Assembly (NCBI RefSeq): GCF_000336995.1
Contig: NZ_AOJI01000027.1
Span: 1 to 44,145, forward strand
Source: Halorubrum aidingense JCM 13560
GTDB lineage: Archaea; Halobacteriota; Halobacteria; Halobacteriales; Haloferacaceae
Length of the DNA: 44,145 nucleotides
Reading direction: 5' to 3'
This document shows positions 7,458 to 16,700 of this stretch, one piece after another. A program made the translations under genes and the position numbers. The notes beneath the pieces are model-generated. The model was given only the letters and a program-made list of their open reading frames with translations, did no database searches and was not told the DNA's origin. Within the stretch, counting starts at the first letter, position 1; the number at the start of each line of letters is the position of its first letter.

Positions 7458-8444
7458 ATGGATGCCTACGAGCGGATCACCCGGAACGCGGCCGAGGTGG
7501 TCACCGAGGAGGAGATCGAGGCGCTGGCCGACGACCCCGACGGGAAGCGGGCGTACGTCGGCTACGAGCCCTCCGGCGTCCTCCACATCGGGCACATGCT
7601 CACCGCGAACAAGCTCATCGACCTGCAGGAGGCCGGGTTCGAGGTGACGGTGCTGCTCGCCGACGTGCACGCGTACCTCAACGACAAGGGCTCGTTCGAG
7701 GAGATCCGTCACACCGCAGAGCGGATGCGCGACCAGTTCATCGCCTACGGGCTCGACGAGTCGAGCACGCAGTTCGTGCTCGGCTCCGACTTCCAGCTCG
7801 ACGACGACTACACGCTGGACCTGCACTCCTTAGAGCTGGAGACGACGCTCGCGCGGGCCGAGCGCGCGATGGCCGAGATCACCTCGAGCGACTCGGTGAA
7901 GGTGTCGCAGGCGGTGTACCCGCTGATGCAGGCGCTCGACATTCCGTATCTCGGCGTCGATCTGGCGGTCGGCGGGATGGAACAGCGCAAGGTCCACATG
8001 CTCGCGCGCGACGTGCTCCCGAGCATCGACCGCGAACCGCCGACGAGTCTCCACACTCCGCTTATCGCCGACCTCAGTACCGGTCACGGGAAGATGTCCT
8101 CCAGTACGGGCGTCACCATCTCGATGGAGGACTCCCGCGAGGACATCGAGTCGAAGGTGAACAAGGCGTACTGTCCGCCGACCGCGGACCCCGAGCCGAC
8201 CGACGACGGCGCGGAGCGCGAGAACCCCGTCCTACAGGTGTTCGAGTACCACGTGTTCCCGCGGTTCGAGACGGTCGTCGTCGAGCGGCCGGAGGAGTAC
8301 GGCGGCGACTTGGAGTACGACGCCTACGACGACCTCGAAGCCGATCTCGAGTCCGGCGAGCTACACCCCGCCGACGCGAAGGGCGCGCTCGCCGAGTACC
8401 TCGACCGACTCATCGCACCGGGCCGCGAGCAGTTGGCCGAGTGA
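7458..8444 (+). CDS. tyrS: Tyrosine--tRNA ligase, archaeal type
   Basis: This class I aminoacyl-tRNA synthetase charges tRNA-Tyr. The 328-residue product has the archaeal/eukaryotic TyrRS layout: YVGYEPSGVLHIGHML carries the HIGH motif, VLLADVHAYLN the tyrosine pocket region, YPLMQALDI and DLAVGGMEQRK the central region, and GKMSSS the KMSKS motif. There is no bacterial S4 C-terminal domain, as expected in archaea. The start at ATG 7458 (MDAYERITRNA) is preferred over ATG 7431. The ATATG at 7430-7434 would serve as the TATA region 24-28 bp upstream, and homologues begin near MDAYE. The gene is convergent with the next one. Confidence 0.96.
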   Translation: MDAYERITRNAAEVVTEEEIEALADDPDGKRAYVGYEPSGVLHIGHMLTANKLIDLQEAGFEVTVLLADVHAYLNDKGSFEEIRHTAERMRDQFIAYGLDESSTQFVLGSDFQLDDDYTLDLHSLELETTLARAERAMAEITSSDSVKVSQAVYPLMQALDIPYLGVDLAVGGMEQRKVHMLARDVLPSIDREPPTSLHTPLIADLSTGHGKMSSSTGVTISMEDSREDIESKVNKAYCPPTADPEPTDDGAERENPVLQVFEYHVFPRFETVVVERPEEYGGDLEYDAYDDLEADLESGELHPADAKGALAEYLDRLIAPGREQLAE

Positions 8445-8479
8445 ACCGCCTGTAGAGCACACCGTTTTTCACTTACCGT

Positions 8480-9235
8480 TCACGCCTCGCCCGCCGTGTG
8501 GCCCCCGTGTTCGCAGCCTCCGTCGAGACAGCTGCGGCCGGTCGCCGTCTCGAAGACGGGAAGCCCGCACTCGCACTCGTCGACGACGACTCCCGAGGGG
8601 ATCGAGAACGTCGTCTCGCAGTCGGGATACTGTTCGCACCCGAGGAAGACCCGCCCGGGTGCGGCCTCGACCGTGAGATCGCCCCTGCAGTCCGGACAGT
8701 TCCAGACGCGGTCGAACCGATCGCGGACGGCGTCTTCGAGGGGATCACAGGCGGCGTCGAGACACAGGTGGAACGGCTCCCCGCGCTCGACGCGGATTTT
8801 CGGGAGTCCGCAGTCGTCACAGATCCCGTCGGTGACGCTCGCGCCGGCCGGGAGTCCCCGGCGCCGCTCGCAGGCTAGACAGACCACGTCGCCGCGCGAG
8901 CGCACGAGTGCCCCGCCGTCGTCGGGACAGGTCCCGACCGGCACGCCGGCCTCCGTGACCGGGAGCGCGCGGCTGGCGGTCGCCTCCTCGGCGACGATCC
9001 GGAGTCGACGGGCGCCGTCGCGGGCGGTGACGGAGAACCCCTCGCCGTCGCCCTCGACGACGACGCTCTCGGGGCGAGTGAGCCACGCGACGGGCTGGTA
9101 GCCGTCGGCGTCGTGGACGAGCGTGGTGTCGTCGGGTTTGATGATGACGACGACGCGTCCGCGGTGGGTGCGGGTGCGGTCGCCGCGTTCGGTCACCTGA
9201 CAGTCGCCTGCGAGCACGCGGAGTCGTTCCGGCAT
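8480..9235 (-). CDS. NucS N-domain-like protein with topoisomerase-type C4 zinc fingers
   Basis: Residues of about 4-60 (LRVLAGDCQVTERGDRT, then VVVIIKPDDTTLVHDADGYQ, then PVAWL) match the N-terminal DNA-binding/dimerisation domain of the mismatch endonuclease NucS/EndoMS. The C-terminal NucS nuclease domain is absent. Instead there are several paired-cysteine zinc ribbons: CPDDGG with CLAC, CDDCG, CPDCRGD with CEQYPDC (a topoisomerase I C4-finger pattern), and a final ECECG. A DNA-binding or DNA-repair accessory role is inferred. The start ATG 9235 lies about 25-33 bp from a TTTAA box at 9260-9264 (leaderless). It converges on tyrS. Confidence 0.8.
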   Translation of the reverse strand: MPERLRVLAGDCQVTERGDRTRTHRGRVVVIIKPDDTTLVHDADGYQPVAWLTRPESVVVEGDGEGFSVTARDGARRLRIVAEEATASRALPVTEAGVPVGTCPDDGGALVRSRGDVVCLACERRRGLPAGASVTDGICDDCGLPKIRVERGEPFHLCLDAACDPLEDAVRDRFDRVWNCPDCRGDLTVEAAPGRVFLGCEQYPDCETTFSIPSGVVVDECECGLPVFETATGRSCLDGGCEHGGHTAGEA

Positions 9236-9316
9236 ACCGCGGGGTTGCCCCGCTCTCGGATTTAAGAAGTCGGCGGCGAGACCGGCCCGCGAACGACGCG
9301 TCCGCGATCCATGGAG

Positions 9317-9355
9317 ACGGAAAACGTGTGATTAGTTTAACAAGATCGTTTCCGT
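9317..9355 (+). promoter_or_regulatory. Inverted repeat flanking the TATA box of the RimK-RimB gene
   Basis: ACGGAAAACG (9317-9326) and CGTTTCCGT (9347-9355) are near-perfect inverted repeats, differing by one A. They bracket TAGTTTAAC at about 9334-9342, which lies 24-32 bp before the ATG at 9366. The geometry suggests a regulator binding on both sides of the core promoter. The regulator is not identified. Confidence 0.45.
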
Positions 9356-9365
9356 AGGGCTACAT

Positions 9366-10715
9366 ATGAGCGAGACCCCCAGTGCGGATCCGTCGAGAAC
9401 GTCAGGCTCGACCGACTCCGTTCGGGTCGGAGTGCTGAGTTTTCACAACAGCAAAGAGACCAAAGCGATCCTCAATGCCGTTCACGCGCTGGGACACGAA
9501 CCGGTCTGGCTCCGCGAGGAGAACGCGCGGTCCTGGATCGAGGCCGGGAGCCTCCGCTTCGACCCCGACGTCGACGTCGTCGCGAACCGCCTGCTGACGA
9601 CGAAGGCCGCACAACCGCTCGACGACCTCGGGATCGCAACGAGCTACGCCGCTTTGCGACCCGTGTTGAACCCGCCGCCGGTCGTCGTCCGAACCATGCA
9701 CAAGTACGGCGCCGCGGCGACGCTCACCGCGGCCGGTATCCCGGTTCCGGACGCCTACATCGCCTTCACGCACCGGACGATAAACGAGGGCAACCGCCTC
9801 ACGAGTGAGAAAGCGGTCCACAAGTCCGCGATCGGGACGAACGGGGACCGGATGACGGTCGTCGACGCGGACGACACCGTCTCTCCGCTCATCGCCCGTC
9901 GTCGGGCGTTCCTACAGGAGTTTATCGACACCGACGCGGAGCGACCATTCGACGTCCGCGCGTACGTCGTCGGCGATCGGGTCGTCGCCGCGATGAAGCG
10001 GTACGCGCCGGCGGACGAGTGGCGCACGAACGTCGCCGTCGGCGGCGCGGTCGAGGATTTCACCGACGACCTCCCCGCGGAGGCGGCGCGGCTCTCGCGG
10101 GAGGCCGCCGACGTGCTCGACCTCGATTACGCCGGGGTAGACCTGCTGTGCCGTGACGGCGCGTGGTACGTCCTCGAGGTGAACGTGACCGCGGGGTTCA
10201 AAGGGCTCTTCGAGGCGACGGGGATCAGCCCCGCGCCGCACATCGCCGGCCTCGCGATCGAGAGCGCCGGCGGCCGGGTCGACTCCGACCGCGTCGCGGC
10301 GCTCTCGACGGTGCTCGACGACTCGGTCCCGGAGTGTAAGCCGGCTCTCGATCCGGAGCCGGAGGAGTTGACGATGATCGGCTACACCGAGCGCGTGACG
10401 GTGAGCGCGGGCCAACGAGCGGTCGACGTGGTCGCCAAATCAGACACCGGCGCCCGGCGAACGAGCATCGATTTCGATATCGCCGCGGAGATCGGCGCCG
10501 GCCCGATCATCGACACGGTCCACGTGAAGTCCGGATCGCAAACCGGACGAAAGAAGCGCCCGCTCGTCGAGATCGACGTCAAAATCGGTAACCGGTGGCA
10601 GACCGTGACCGCGAGCATCGAGAACCGGAGCCACATGAATTACCCCGTCCTCCTCGGTCGAGACGTCCTCGACGGCTACCGCGTGGACGTCACAAAACGG
10701 GAGCGCGAAGCGTGA
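9366..10715 (+). CDS. RimK-like ATP-grasp ligase fused to a RimB-type retropepsin-like domain
   Basis: The 449-residue protein has two modules. Residues of about 20-315 form a RimK/LysX-type ATP-grasp ligase (VRTMHKYGAAATLTAAGIPV, KSAIGTNGDRM, RAYVVGDRVVAAMKR, and LEVNVTAGFKG with the metal-binding N). Residues of about 335-449 match the PF05618 family: IGYTERVTV, then the aspartyl-protease-like SDTGARRTSIDFD, ending NYPVLLGRDVLDGYRVDV. In Pseudomonas, RimK adds glutamates to ribosomal protein S6 and the retropepsin-like RimB trims them; those are separate proteins, here apparently fused. The haloarchaeal substrate is unknown. ATG 9366 follows a TATA box at about 9334 (leaderless). It ends one base before the convergent helicase gene. 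Confidence 0.85.
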   Translation: MSETPSADPSRTSGSTDSVRVGVLSFHNSKETKAILNAVHALGHEPVWLREENARSWIEAGSLRFDPDVDVVANRLLTTKAAQPLDDLGIATSYAALRPVLNPPPVVVRTMHKYGAAATLTAAGIPVPDAYIAFTHRTINEGNRLTSEKAVHKSAIGTNGDRMTVVDADDTVSPLIARRRAFLQEFIDTDAERPFDVRAYVVGDRVVAAMKRYAPADEWRTNVAVGGAVEDFTDDLPAEAARLSREAADVLDLDYAGVDLLCRDGAWYVLEVNVTAGFKGLFEATGISPAPHIAGLAIESAGGRVDSDRVAALSTVLDDSVPECKPALDPEPEELTMIGYTERVTVSAGQRAVDVVAKSDTGARRTSIDFDIAAEIGAGPIIDTVHVKSGSQTGRKKRPLVEIDVKIGNRWQTVTASIENRSHMNYPVLLGRDVLDGYRVDVTKREREA

Positions 10716-10716
10716 C

Positions 10717-13059
10717 TTACGCCACGCGAACCGTTCGCGTCGCCCGAACCGGCATCAGCGGCAGATCGGGGAAGACGACCTCGACGACGAACTCCAGCTC
10801 GTCGGCGTCTTGCGGTCCGAACACCCCGATCGGCACGGTCGTCTCTCCGTCGAGGTACGTCGTGGTCTCGGACATCTCCACGTCGTTGACGGTGACGCGG
10901 ATGCCCGTTCGAGCGCGTCCGGAGACGGTCGCGATCGCGACCTCGCACAGCTCGTTTTCGCCGACGGCGATCGAGTCGGGGAACGCGCCCCAGTCGACGT
11001 CGATCCGCGGACAGTCACGCGCCGCCTCGACGATCCGCTCGGCGACGGAGCCGCTCATACCGGCGTTTTCCAGCGCGCTCGCGCCGGCGTCGACCACGTC
11101 GGCGGGTGAGGTGAGCCCGGCAGTCGCGAGCCGCTCCGCCCGCCCGGACCCCACGCCGTCGATCGCGGTGAGCGCGACGGCCTCCCGGGAGACGCCGTGT
11201 TCGACGCGCGCCTCGACGCGACACGCGAGGTTGGCGGCGCGGGGGCCGGCGAACCGGTCGAGGAACTCCGAGAGCGCGGCGAGCAGGCGGAGTGCGTTCT
11301 GCCGGATCACCCACGCGTCCGAGCGGAGGTCGGCGGGGATCGAGTCGGCCATCCCCGCGAGCAGGATGGCGAACACCTTGCGGTGGCCGTCCGCCAGCTC
11401 GGTGTCGCGGCCGTCGAGGATGCGATCGATCGCGTCCGCTTCGGCCGAGCGCGCGGAGACGGAGTCGAACTCGCCGGCGGCCGCGACCGTCTCCAGGATC
11501 CGGTCGACCGTCAGCGTCTCCCGGTCGGCGAGCCGGCGGAACCGGCGGGCGGTGTCGAGCCGGAGGTAGTACTTCGAGGCGAGCCGTCCGAGCGCCGACG
11601 GCTCGATCGCGAGGTCGTCGTCGGCCGCGACGAACCCGTCGTCGACGAGCGATTCGAGGGTGTCGCGCACGCGGTCGCGGAGGGTCCCGAAGTCGTACTC
11701 GTCGGGCTTCGACCCCGCGCGGACGTAGTAGAACGTCGTCTCCAGCCAGTCCATCACGTCGCCGAGCCCGCGGATAGTGCCCATCGCGATCTCCGCGTTG
11801 AGATGGGACTCGAGCTCGCCGGCGAGCCGTGACTCGATCGGTTTCCCCTCCTTCAGCAGCGTCCGGTACTTATCGGCGTCCGCGTGGTCACACACCACCC
11901 AGCCGTAGCCGACGTCGTCGTAGCCGGGCCGGCCCGCCCGCCCGAGCATCTGGAGCACGTCGAGCGGAGAGATGTCCGTCTCGCCCTCCAACGGGTCGTG
12001 GTACTTCGTGTCGCGAATGACGACACAGCGCGCCGGGAGGTTGACGCCCCACGCGAGCGTCGACGTCGAGAAGAGCAGCTTGATCTTCCCCTGTTTGAAC
12101 CACTCCTCGACGCGGTCGCGGTCGTCCTTTCCGAGCCCGGCGTGGTGGAAGCCGACGCCGTCGGTGACGGATTGCCGAAGGGTGTCGTTGGTGAGCTCTT
12201 TCGCCTCGTTGTGGTAGTCGTAGTCGCCCCGAGAGTCGATCGGAATGTCCCGTTCGGTGATCTCGTCGCGGGCCTTCTTCGCCGCCTGCACCGTGTCCTG
12301 CCGCGAGGAGACGAACACGAGCGCCTGCCCGTCCTCGCGGACGTGCGGCTCGGCCAGGTCGAGCGCGCGGTAGAGCCGCCGGTACTTGTCGGCGAAGGCG
12401 TTCGAGCCGTGCGAGTACGTCTTCACGCCGGTCTCCAGATCGACCGGGCGGTAGGCGTCCCCGAACTCGTAGGTCGTCTCCGCGGGCGCGTCGAGCCACT
12501 CGGCGACGTCGTCGATGTTCGGCATGGTCGCCGAGAGCGCGACGACGCGCGGCTCCTGTAGCCGACGGAGCCGCGAGACCGTGACTTCGAGCACCGCGCC
12601 GCGCTTCTCGGAGTCGAGCAGGTGGACCTCGTCGATCACGACGCAGTCGACGTCGGTGATAAACGAGTACCGAGCGGAGTCGTGTTTCCGCGTCGCGCTG
12701 TCCGCCTTCTCGGGGGTCGTCACGAGCACGTCCGCGCGCTCGGCGCGACGCGGGTTCAGGTCGCGCTCGCCGGAGACGACGTACACCGAGTAGCCGAGCT
12801 CCTCGAAGCGCTCCCACTCGCTTTCCTTCTCGTTCGTGAGCGCGCGAAGCGGCGCGATGAAGAGGGCGGTCCCGCCCGCAGCGAGCGTCTTGCAGATCGC
12901 GAGCTCGGCGAGCGCGGTCTTGCCGGACGCCGTCGGCGCGGACGCGACGACGTTGTGATCGGACTCCAAGATGCCGGGCAGCGCCTCGCGTTGCATCCGG
13001 TTGAACTCCTCGAACCCGAACGCGTCGGCGAACTCCGGCACCGCGTCCGCGACCTTCAC
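10717..13059 (-). CDS. Ski2/Brr2-type superfamily 2 helicase with Sec63-like C-terminus
   Basis: This is an ATP-dependent DNA or RNA helicase of 780 residues. The Q-like segment FNRMQREALP is followed by Walker A ASAPTASGKTALAE, motif Ib TTPEKAD, Walker B VVIDEVHLL, motif III ALSATMPN, motif IV VFVSSRQ, motif V STLAWGVNLPA and motif VI QMLGRAGRPGYD. The spacing YHDPLEGETDISPLDVLQML resembles Brr2/Mer3 helicases more than classical Hel308. A winged-helix and ratchet region follows, then a helix-hairpin-helix (AIDGVGSGRAERLATAG) and a beta-rich tail like the Sec63 FN3 domain. GTG 13059 (VKVADAVPEF) is chosen; longer in-frame starts up to 13137 add an unconserved Pro/Arg/Ser tail. Annotation as Hel308-like would also be defensible. 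Confidence 0.87.
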   Translation of the reverse strand: MKVADAVPEFADAFGFEEFNRMQREALPGILESDHNVVASAPTASGKTALAELAICKTLAAGGTALFIAPLRALTNEKESEWERFEELGYSVYVVSGERDLNPRRAERADVLVTTPEKADSATRKHDSARYSFITDVDCVVIDEVHLLDSEKRGAVLEVTVSRLRRLQEPRVVALSATMPNIDDVAEWLDAPAETTYEFGDAYRPVDLETGVKTYSHGSNAFADKYRRLYRALDLAEPHVREDGQALVFVSSRQDTVQAAKKARDEITERDIPIDSRGDYDYHNEAKELTNDTLRQSVTDGVGFHHAGLGKDDRDRVEEWFKQGKIKLLFSTSTLAWGVNLPARCVVIRDTKYHDPLEGETDISPLDVLQMLGRAGRPGYDDVGYGWVVCDHADADKYRTLLKEGKPIESRLAGELESHLNAEIAMGTIRGLGDVMDWLETTFYYVRAGSKPDEYDFGTLRDRVRDTLESLVDDGFVAADDDLAIEPSALGRLASKYYLRLDTARRFRRLADRETLTVDRILETVAAAGEFDSVSARSAEADAIDRILDGRDTELADGHRKVFAILLAGMADSIPADLRSDAWVIRQNALRLLAALSEFLDRFAGPRAANLACRVEARVEHGVSREAVALTAIDGVGSGRAERLATAGLTSPADVVDAGASALENAGMSGSVAERIVEAARDCPRIDVDWGAFPDSIAVGENELCEVAIATVSGRARTGIRVTVNDVEMSETTTYLDGETTVPIGVFGPQDADELEFVVEVVFPDLPLMPVRATRTVRVA

Positions 13060-13233
13060 GGTGCACCACACCCGTGGACGAGTCGACGGCGACCGCGGCT
13101 GATTCGCATTGGATCGAGACGGGGGCTTCGAGGGCAAAGGCGTTTCTCATGCGGTCGGCGCGGCCGACGGCTCCCCAGACGACGCTCATCAGCAACTCCG
13201 AGTATTTAGGTGACCGCGGGTCGACCGGCCGGT

Positions 13234-13596
13234 ATGATACCGTCGTCGCCGGTCGCCGCGGGAATCGCCGCCGTCGTCGTCCTGCTCGGACTGTTGGTCA
13301 TCGTCCGCCGCATCCGCGGGCCGTCGGCGGACGCGCGCGAGTCGAAACGCGCCCACGACGCCGCACAGGAGCGCGATCCGCCCGTCTCGATCGGCGAGAC
13401 CTACGAGTTCGGCGTCACCGAACTCACGGACCACCACTCCGGTACGGAAGTCGCCGTCGGCAAAGTCGAGGGGTTCGTCGTCTTCACCGAAGACATCCCG
13501 AACGGGATCAGCAAAGGCGACGTGATCCGCGCGAAGGTGCTCTCGTTCAACGAGGGCCGTACCTCCGCGGACGCGACCTTCGTCACGAAGGCGTAG
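13234..13596 (+). CDS. Membrane-anchored TRAM-domain protein
   Basis: The 120-residue product has an N-terminal TM helix (VAAGIAAVVVLLGLLVIV at about 6-23), a charged linker, and a C-terminal TRAM beta-barrel at about 53-119 (PVSIGETYEFGVTELTDHHS, then KVEGFVVFTEDIPNGISKGD, then RAKVLSFNEGRTSADATFV). TRAM domains bind RNA; stand-alone archaeal TRAM proteins have been proposed as RNA chaperones. Membrane tethering is less usual. ATG 13234 lies about 25-34 bp after AGTATTTAGG (leaderless). It is divergent from the helicase gene and 123 bp upstream of mcm. Confidence 0.85.
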   Translation: MIPSSPVAAGIAAVVVLLGLLVIVRRIRGPSADARESKRAHDAAQERDPPVSIGETYEFGVTELTDHHSGTEVAVGKVEGFVVFTEDIPNGISKGDVIRAKVLSFNEGRTSADATFVTKA

Positions 13597-13719
13597 GACA
13601 AACTCGTCGCGAGATCACCGGTCGCGCTGATCGCGAAATCGCGTGCCGAAGTCGGCGAGGCCGTTCACCTCCGCTCCGAGCATGAGGTTCATACGTGATG
13701 CCGACGAAGGGCCGTCGTA

Positions 13720-16700
13720 ATGGCTCAGGCCGGGAATCAGGACCTCACGGAGCGGTTCATTCAGTTTTACCGCAACTACTACCGCGAGGAGATCGGCACC
13801 CTCGCACAGAACTACCCCAACGAACAGCGCTCCCTGTACGTCGATTACGACGATCTCTTTCAGTTCGACCGCGACCTCGCAGAGGACTTCCGCACGAAGC
13901 CCGACCAGATGCGCGAGTACGCCGAGGAGGCGCTCCGGCTCTACGACCTCCCCGCCGACGTCAGCCTCGGCCGCGCGCACGTTCGGATCGAGAATCTCCC
14001 CGAGAGCATCGACATCCGCGGGATCCGCGTCCACGACGACCACATCGGCAAGCTCGTCTCGGTCAAGGGCATCGTCCGCAAGGCGACCGACGTCCGCCCC
14101 AAGGTGACCGAGGCCGCCTTCGAGTGCCAGCGCTGCGGGACGATGACGTACATCCCCCAGAGCGACGGCGGCTTCCAGGAACCACACGAGTGTCAGGGCT
14201 GTGAGCGGCAGGGCCCCTTCCGCGTCAACTTCGACCAGTCGGAGTTTATCGACTCTCAGAAGCTCCGCATCCAGGAGTCTCCCGAGGGGCTCCGCGGCGG
14301 CGAAACGCCCCAGTCGCTCGACGTCGACATCGTCGACGACATCACCGGCAAGGTGAGTCCCGGCGACCACGTCACCGCCGTCGGCATCCTCCACATCGAA
14401 CAGGTCGAACAGGGCAACGAGAAGTCCGCCATCTTCGACCTGTACATGGACGGCGTCGCCATCGGCATCGAAGACGAGGAGTTCGAGGACATGGACATCA
14501 CCGAGGCGGACAAACGCGAGATCATCGAGCTCTCCGAGCGCGACGACATCTACGAGGCGATGGTCGACTCCATCGCGCCCGCCATCTACGGCTACGAAGA
14601 GGAGAAGCTCGCGATGATCCTCCAGCTGTTCTCCGGCGTCACCAAGCACCTCCCCGACGGCTCGCGGATCCGCGGGGACCTGCATATGCTTCTGATCGGA
14701 GACCCGGGTACCGGAAAAAGTCAGATGATCAGTTATGTTGAAAATATTGCCCCACGATCAGTTTATACATCAGGAAAAGGATCATCCGCTGCAGGGCTCT
14801 GCGTAGTTGGTGACACGAAGATTCACACGAGCGACGGGTTCGTCCCGATTCGGGAGATCGCCACAGACCAGCACCCCGATCCGGTCGAGATCGAAACAGC
14901 CGCAGAATCGACGCGCGATCTGTACACGTTCGACCGTTCCAACGGCTCGATCGATCTCGCGGAGAGTTCCCACGTGTGGCGAATGCCCGAGAAGTCCTGT
15001 CGGCGGATCGAGACGGCACACGGAAAGGATCTCGAAGCGTCGGTCAATACGCCGGTTCTCGTCTGCGACGAGCACGGCATCGAGTGGCGCGAGATTTCGG
15101 AGATAGGCGTTGGCGACCACGTTGCGGTTCCCCGGTACACCGGGATCGACCGGTCATCGCCGTCAGTTCGTGAGTACGTCGAGTTCACGGGTGAAAAACT
15201 GAAACCGACGGACGAGTCGATCGAACGCCTCCGCACTCGTCTCTGCGAGGAGTTCGGGACGCTTCGTAACGCGGCCGCCGAACTCGATCTCTCGGAGGAC
15301 TTTATTTACGACACGCTCTCGAACCGTCACATTCCACGCGAAAAGCTCGATACGGTCCTCGATGCACTCAACGTACATCTCGACGACATCGGCCTCGAAC
15401 GGGCGATGCTTCGGCACGGAAGCGGTGTGACGATCCCCGAGAAATTCGACGCGGATTTGATGTATCTGATCGGACTCGTCTTCGGTGACGGCGACGTGAT
15501 GGTGTCGCGTCGAGGGGGCAACCGCGGTCACGTCCGGATCTCGAACTCGAACACGGACCTGCTGAAACAGGCCGCCGATATCATCGAAGCCAAATTCGGG
15601 AGGTCCGTCCGGGTCGAGTACCAGGACGAGCGTGTCCCCTGCATTCGTCTTCACAGCGCGACCGTCGCCCGCTTTTTCGCCAACGTTGGCGTTGAATCGC
15701 CGAAAGACGACATCCGTCTCGATCCGGGACTCACGACGGCGGAACACGCCGACTCATTCCTCCGGGGCCTGTTCGATGCGGACGGGTCAGTTTGCGGACG
15801 TGACGACGGCGGATCGAGCGTCCAGTTCTCGACCGTCTGCGGCGAACTCGCGGAGCAAGTCCAACTGATGTTGGAGACGTACGGCGTCCGTTCACGAACC
15901 CGTGAGCGTGACCGCCGCGGGACCTACACACGGGCGGACGGACACGAAATCGAATCGACTTCGATCCAAACGCACCTTGCCATTTACGGGAAGGAACTCG
16001 ACGCGTTCGCCGATCAGATCGGATTCCGGTCGACTGCAAAATCACGGGCACTACGCAGCATCGTCCGCGACGTGCCTCGGCGTGGTGAACGGCTTCCGGT
16101 GGGGAGCGCACTCGCACGGGCAGACGGCGGGTCTACAGCATACCGCCAGAATTTCGTAAAGGGGCAGAACCCAAGTCGTTCCCGGGCGAAAGCCATCGTG
16201 GATAGTCTCGATCTCGGCGCGATCGGCGGGGAGGTCAAGGAGGTTGCCGACGCCGATCTCGTCTGGGACGAAGTCGTTGACGCCGAACACACCGGAAAAA
16301 AAGAGGTGTTCGACCTCACGGTCCCGGACACCCACAACTTCCTCGGAAACGGAATCGTGACGCACAATACGGCCGCAGCTGTGAGAGATGACTTCGGCGA
16401 CGGCCAGCAGTGGTCGCTCGAAGCCGGCGCGCTCGTCCTCGCCGACAAAGGGATCGCCGCAGTCGACGAACTCGATAAGATGGAGGCGTCGGACCGCTCC
16501 GCGATGCACGAGGGGCTCGAACAGCAGAAGATCTCCGTCTCGAAGGCGGGGATCAACGCGACGCTCAAAGCGCGGTGTTCCCTCCTGGGCGCCGCGAACC
16601 CGAAGTACGGGCGGTTCGACCAGTACGAGCCGATCGGCGAGCAGATCGACTTAGAGCCCGCGCTCATCTCGCGGTTCGACCTGATCTTCACGGTGACGGA

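Noticed and set aside
14800..16368. A separate homing-endonuclease gene inserted in mcm
   Set aside because: The frame is continuous with mcm and has complete protein-splicing blocks at both ends, so it is an intein.
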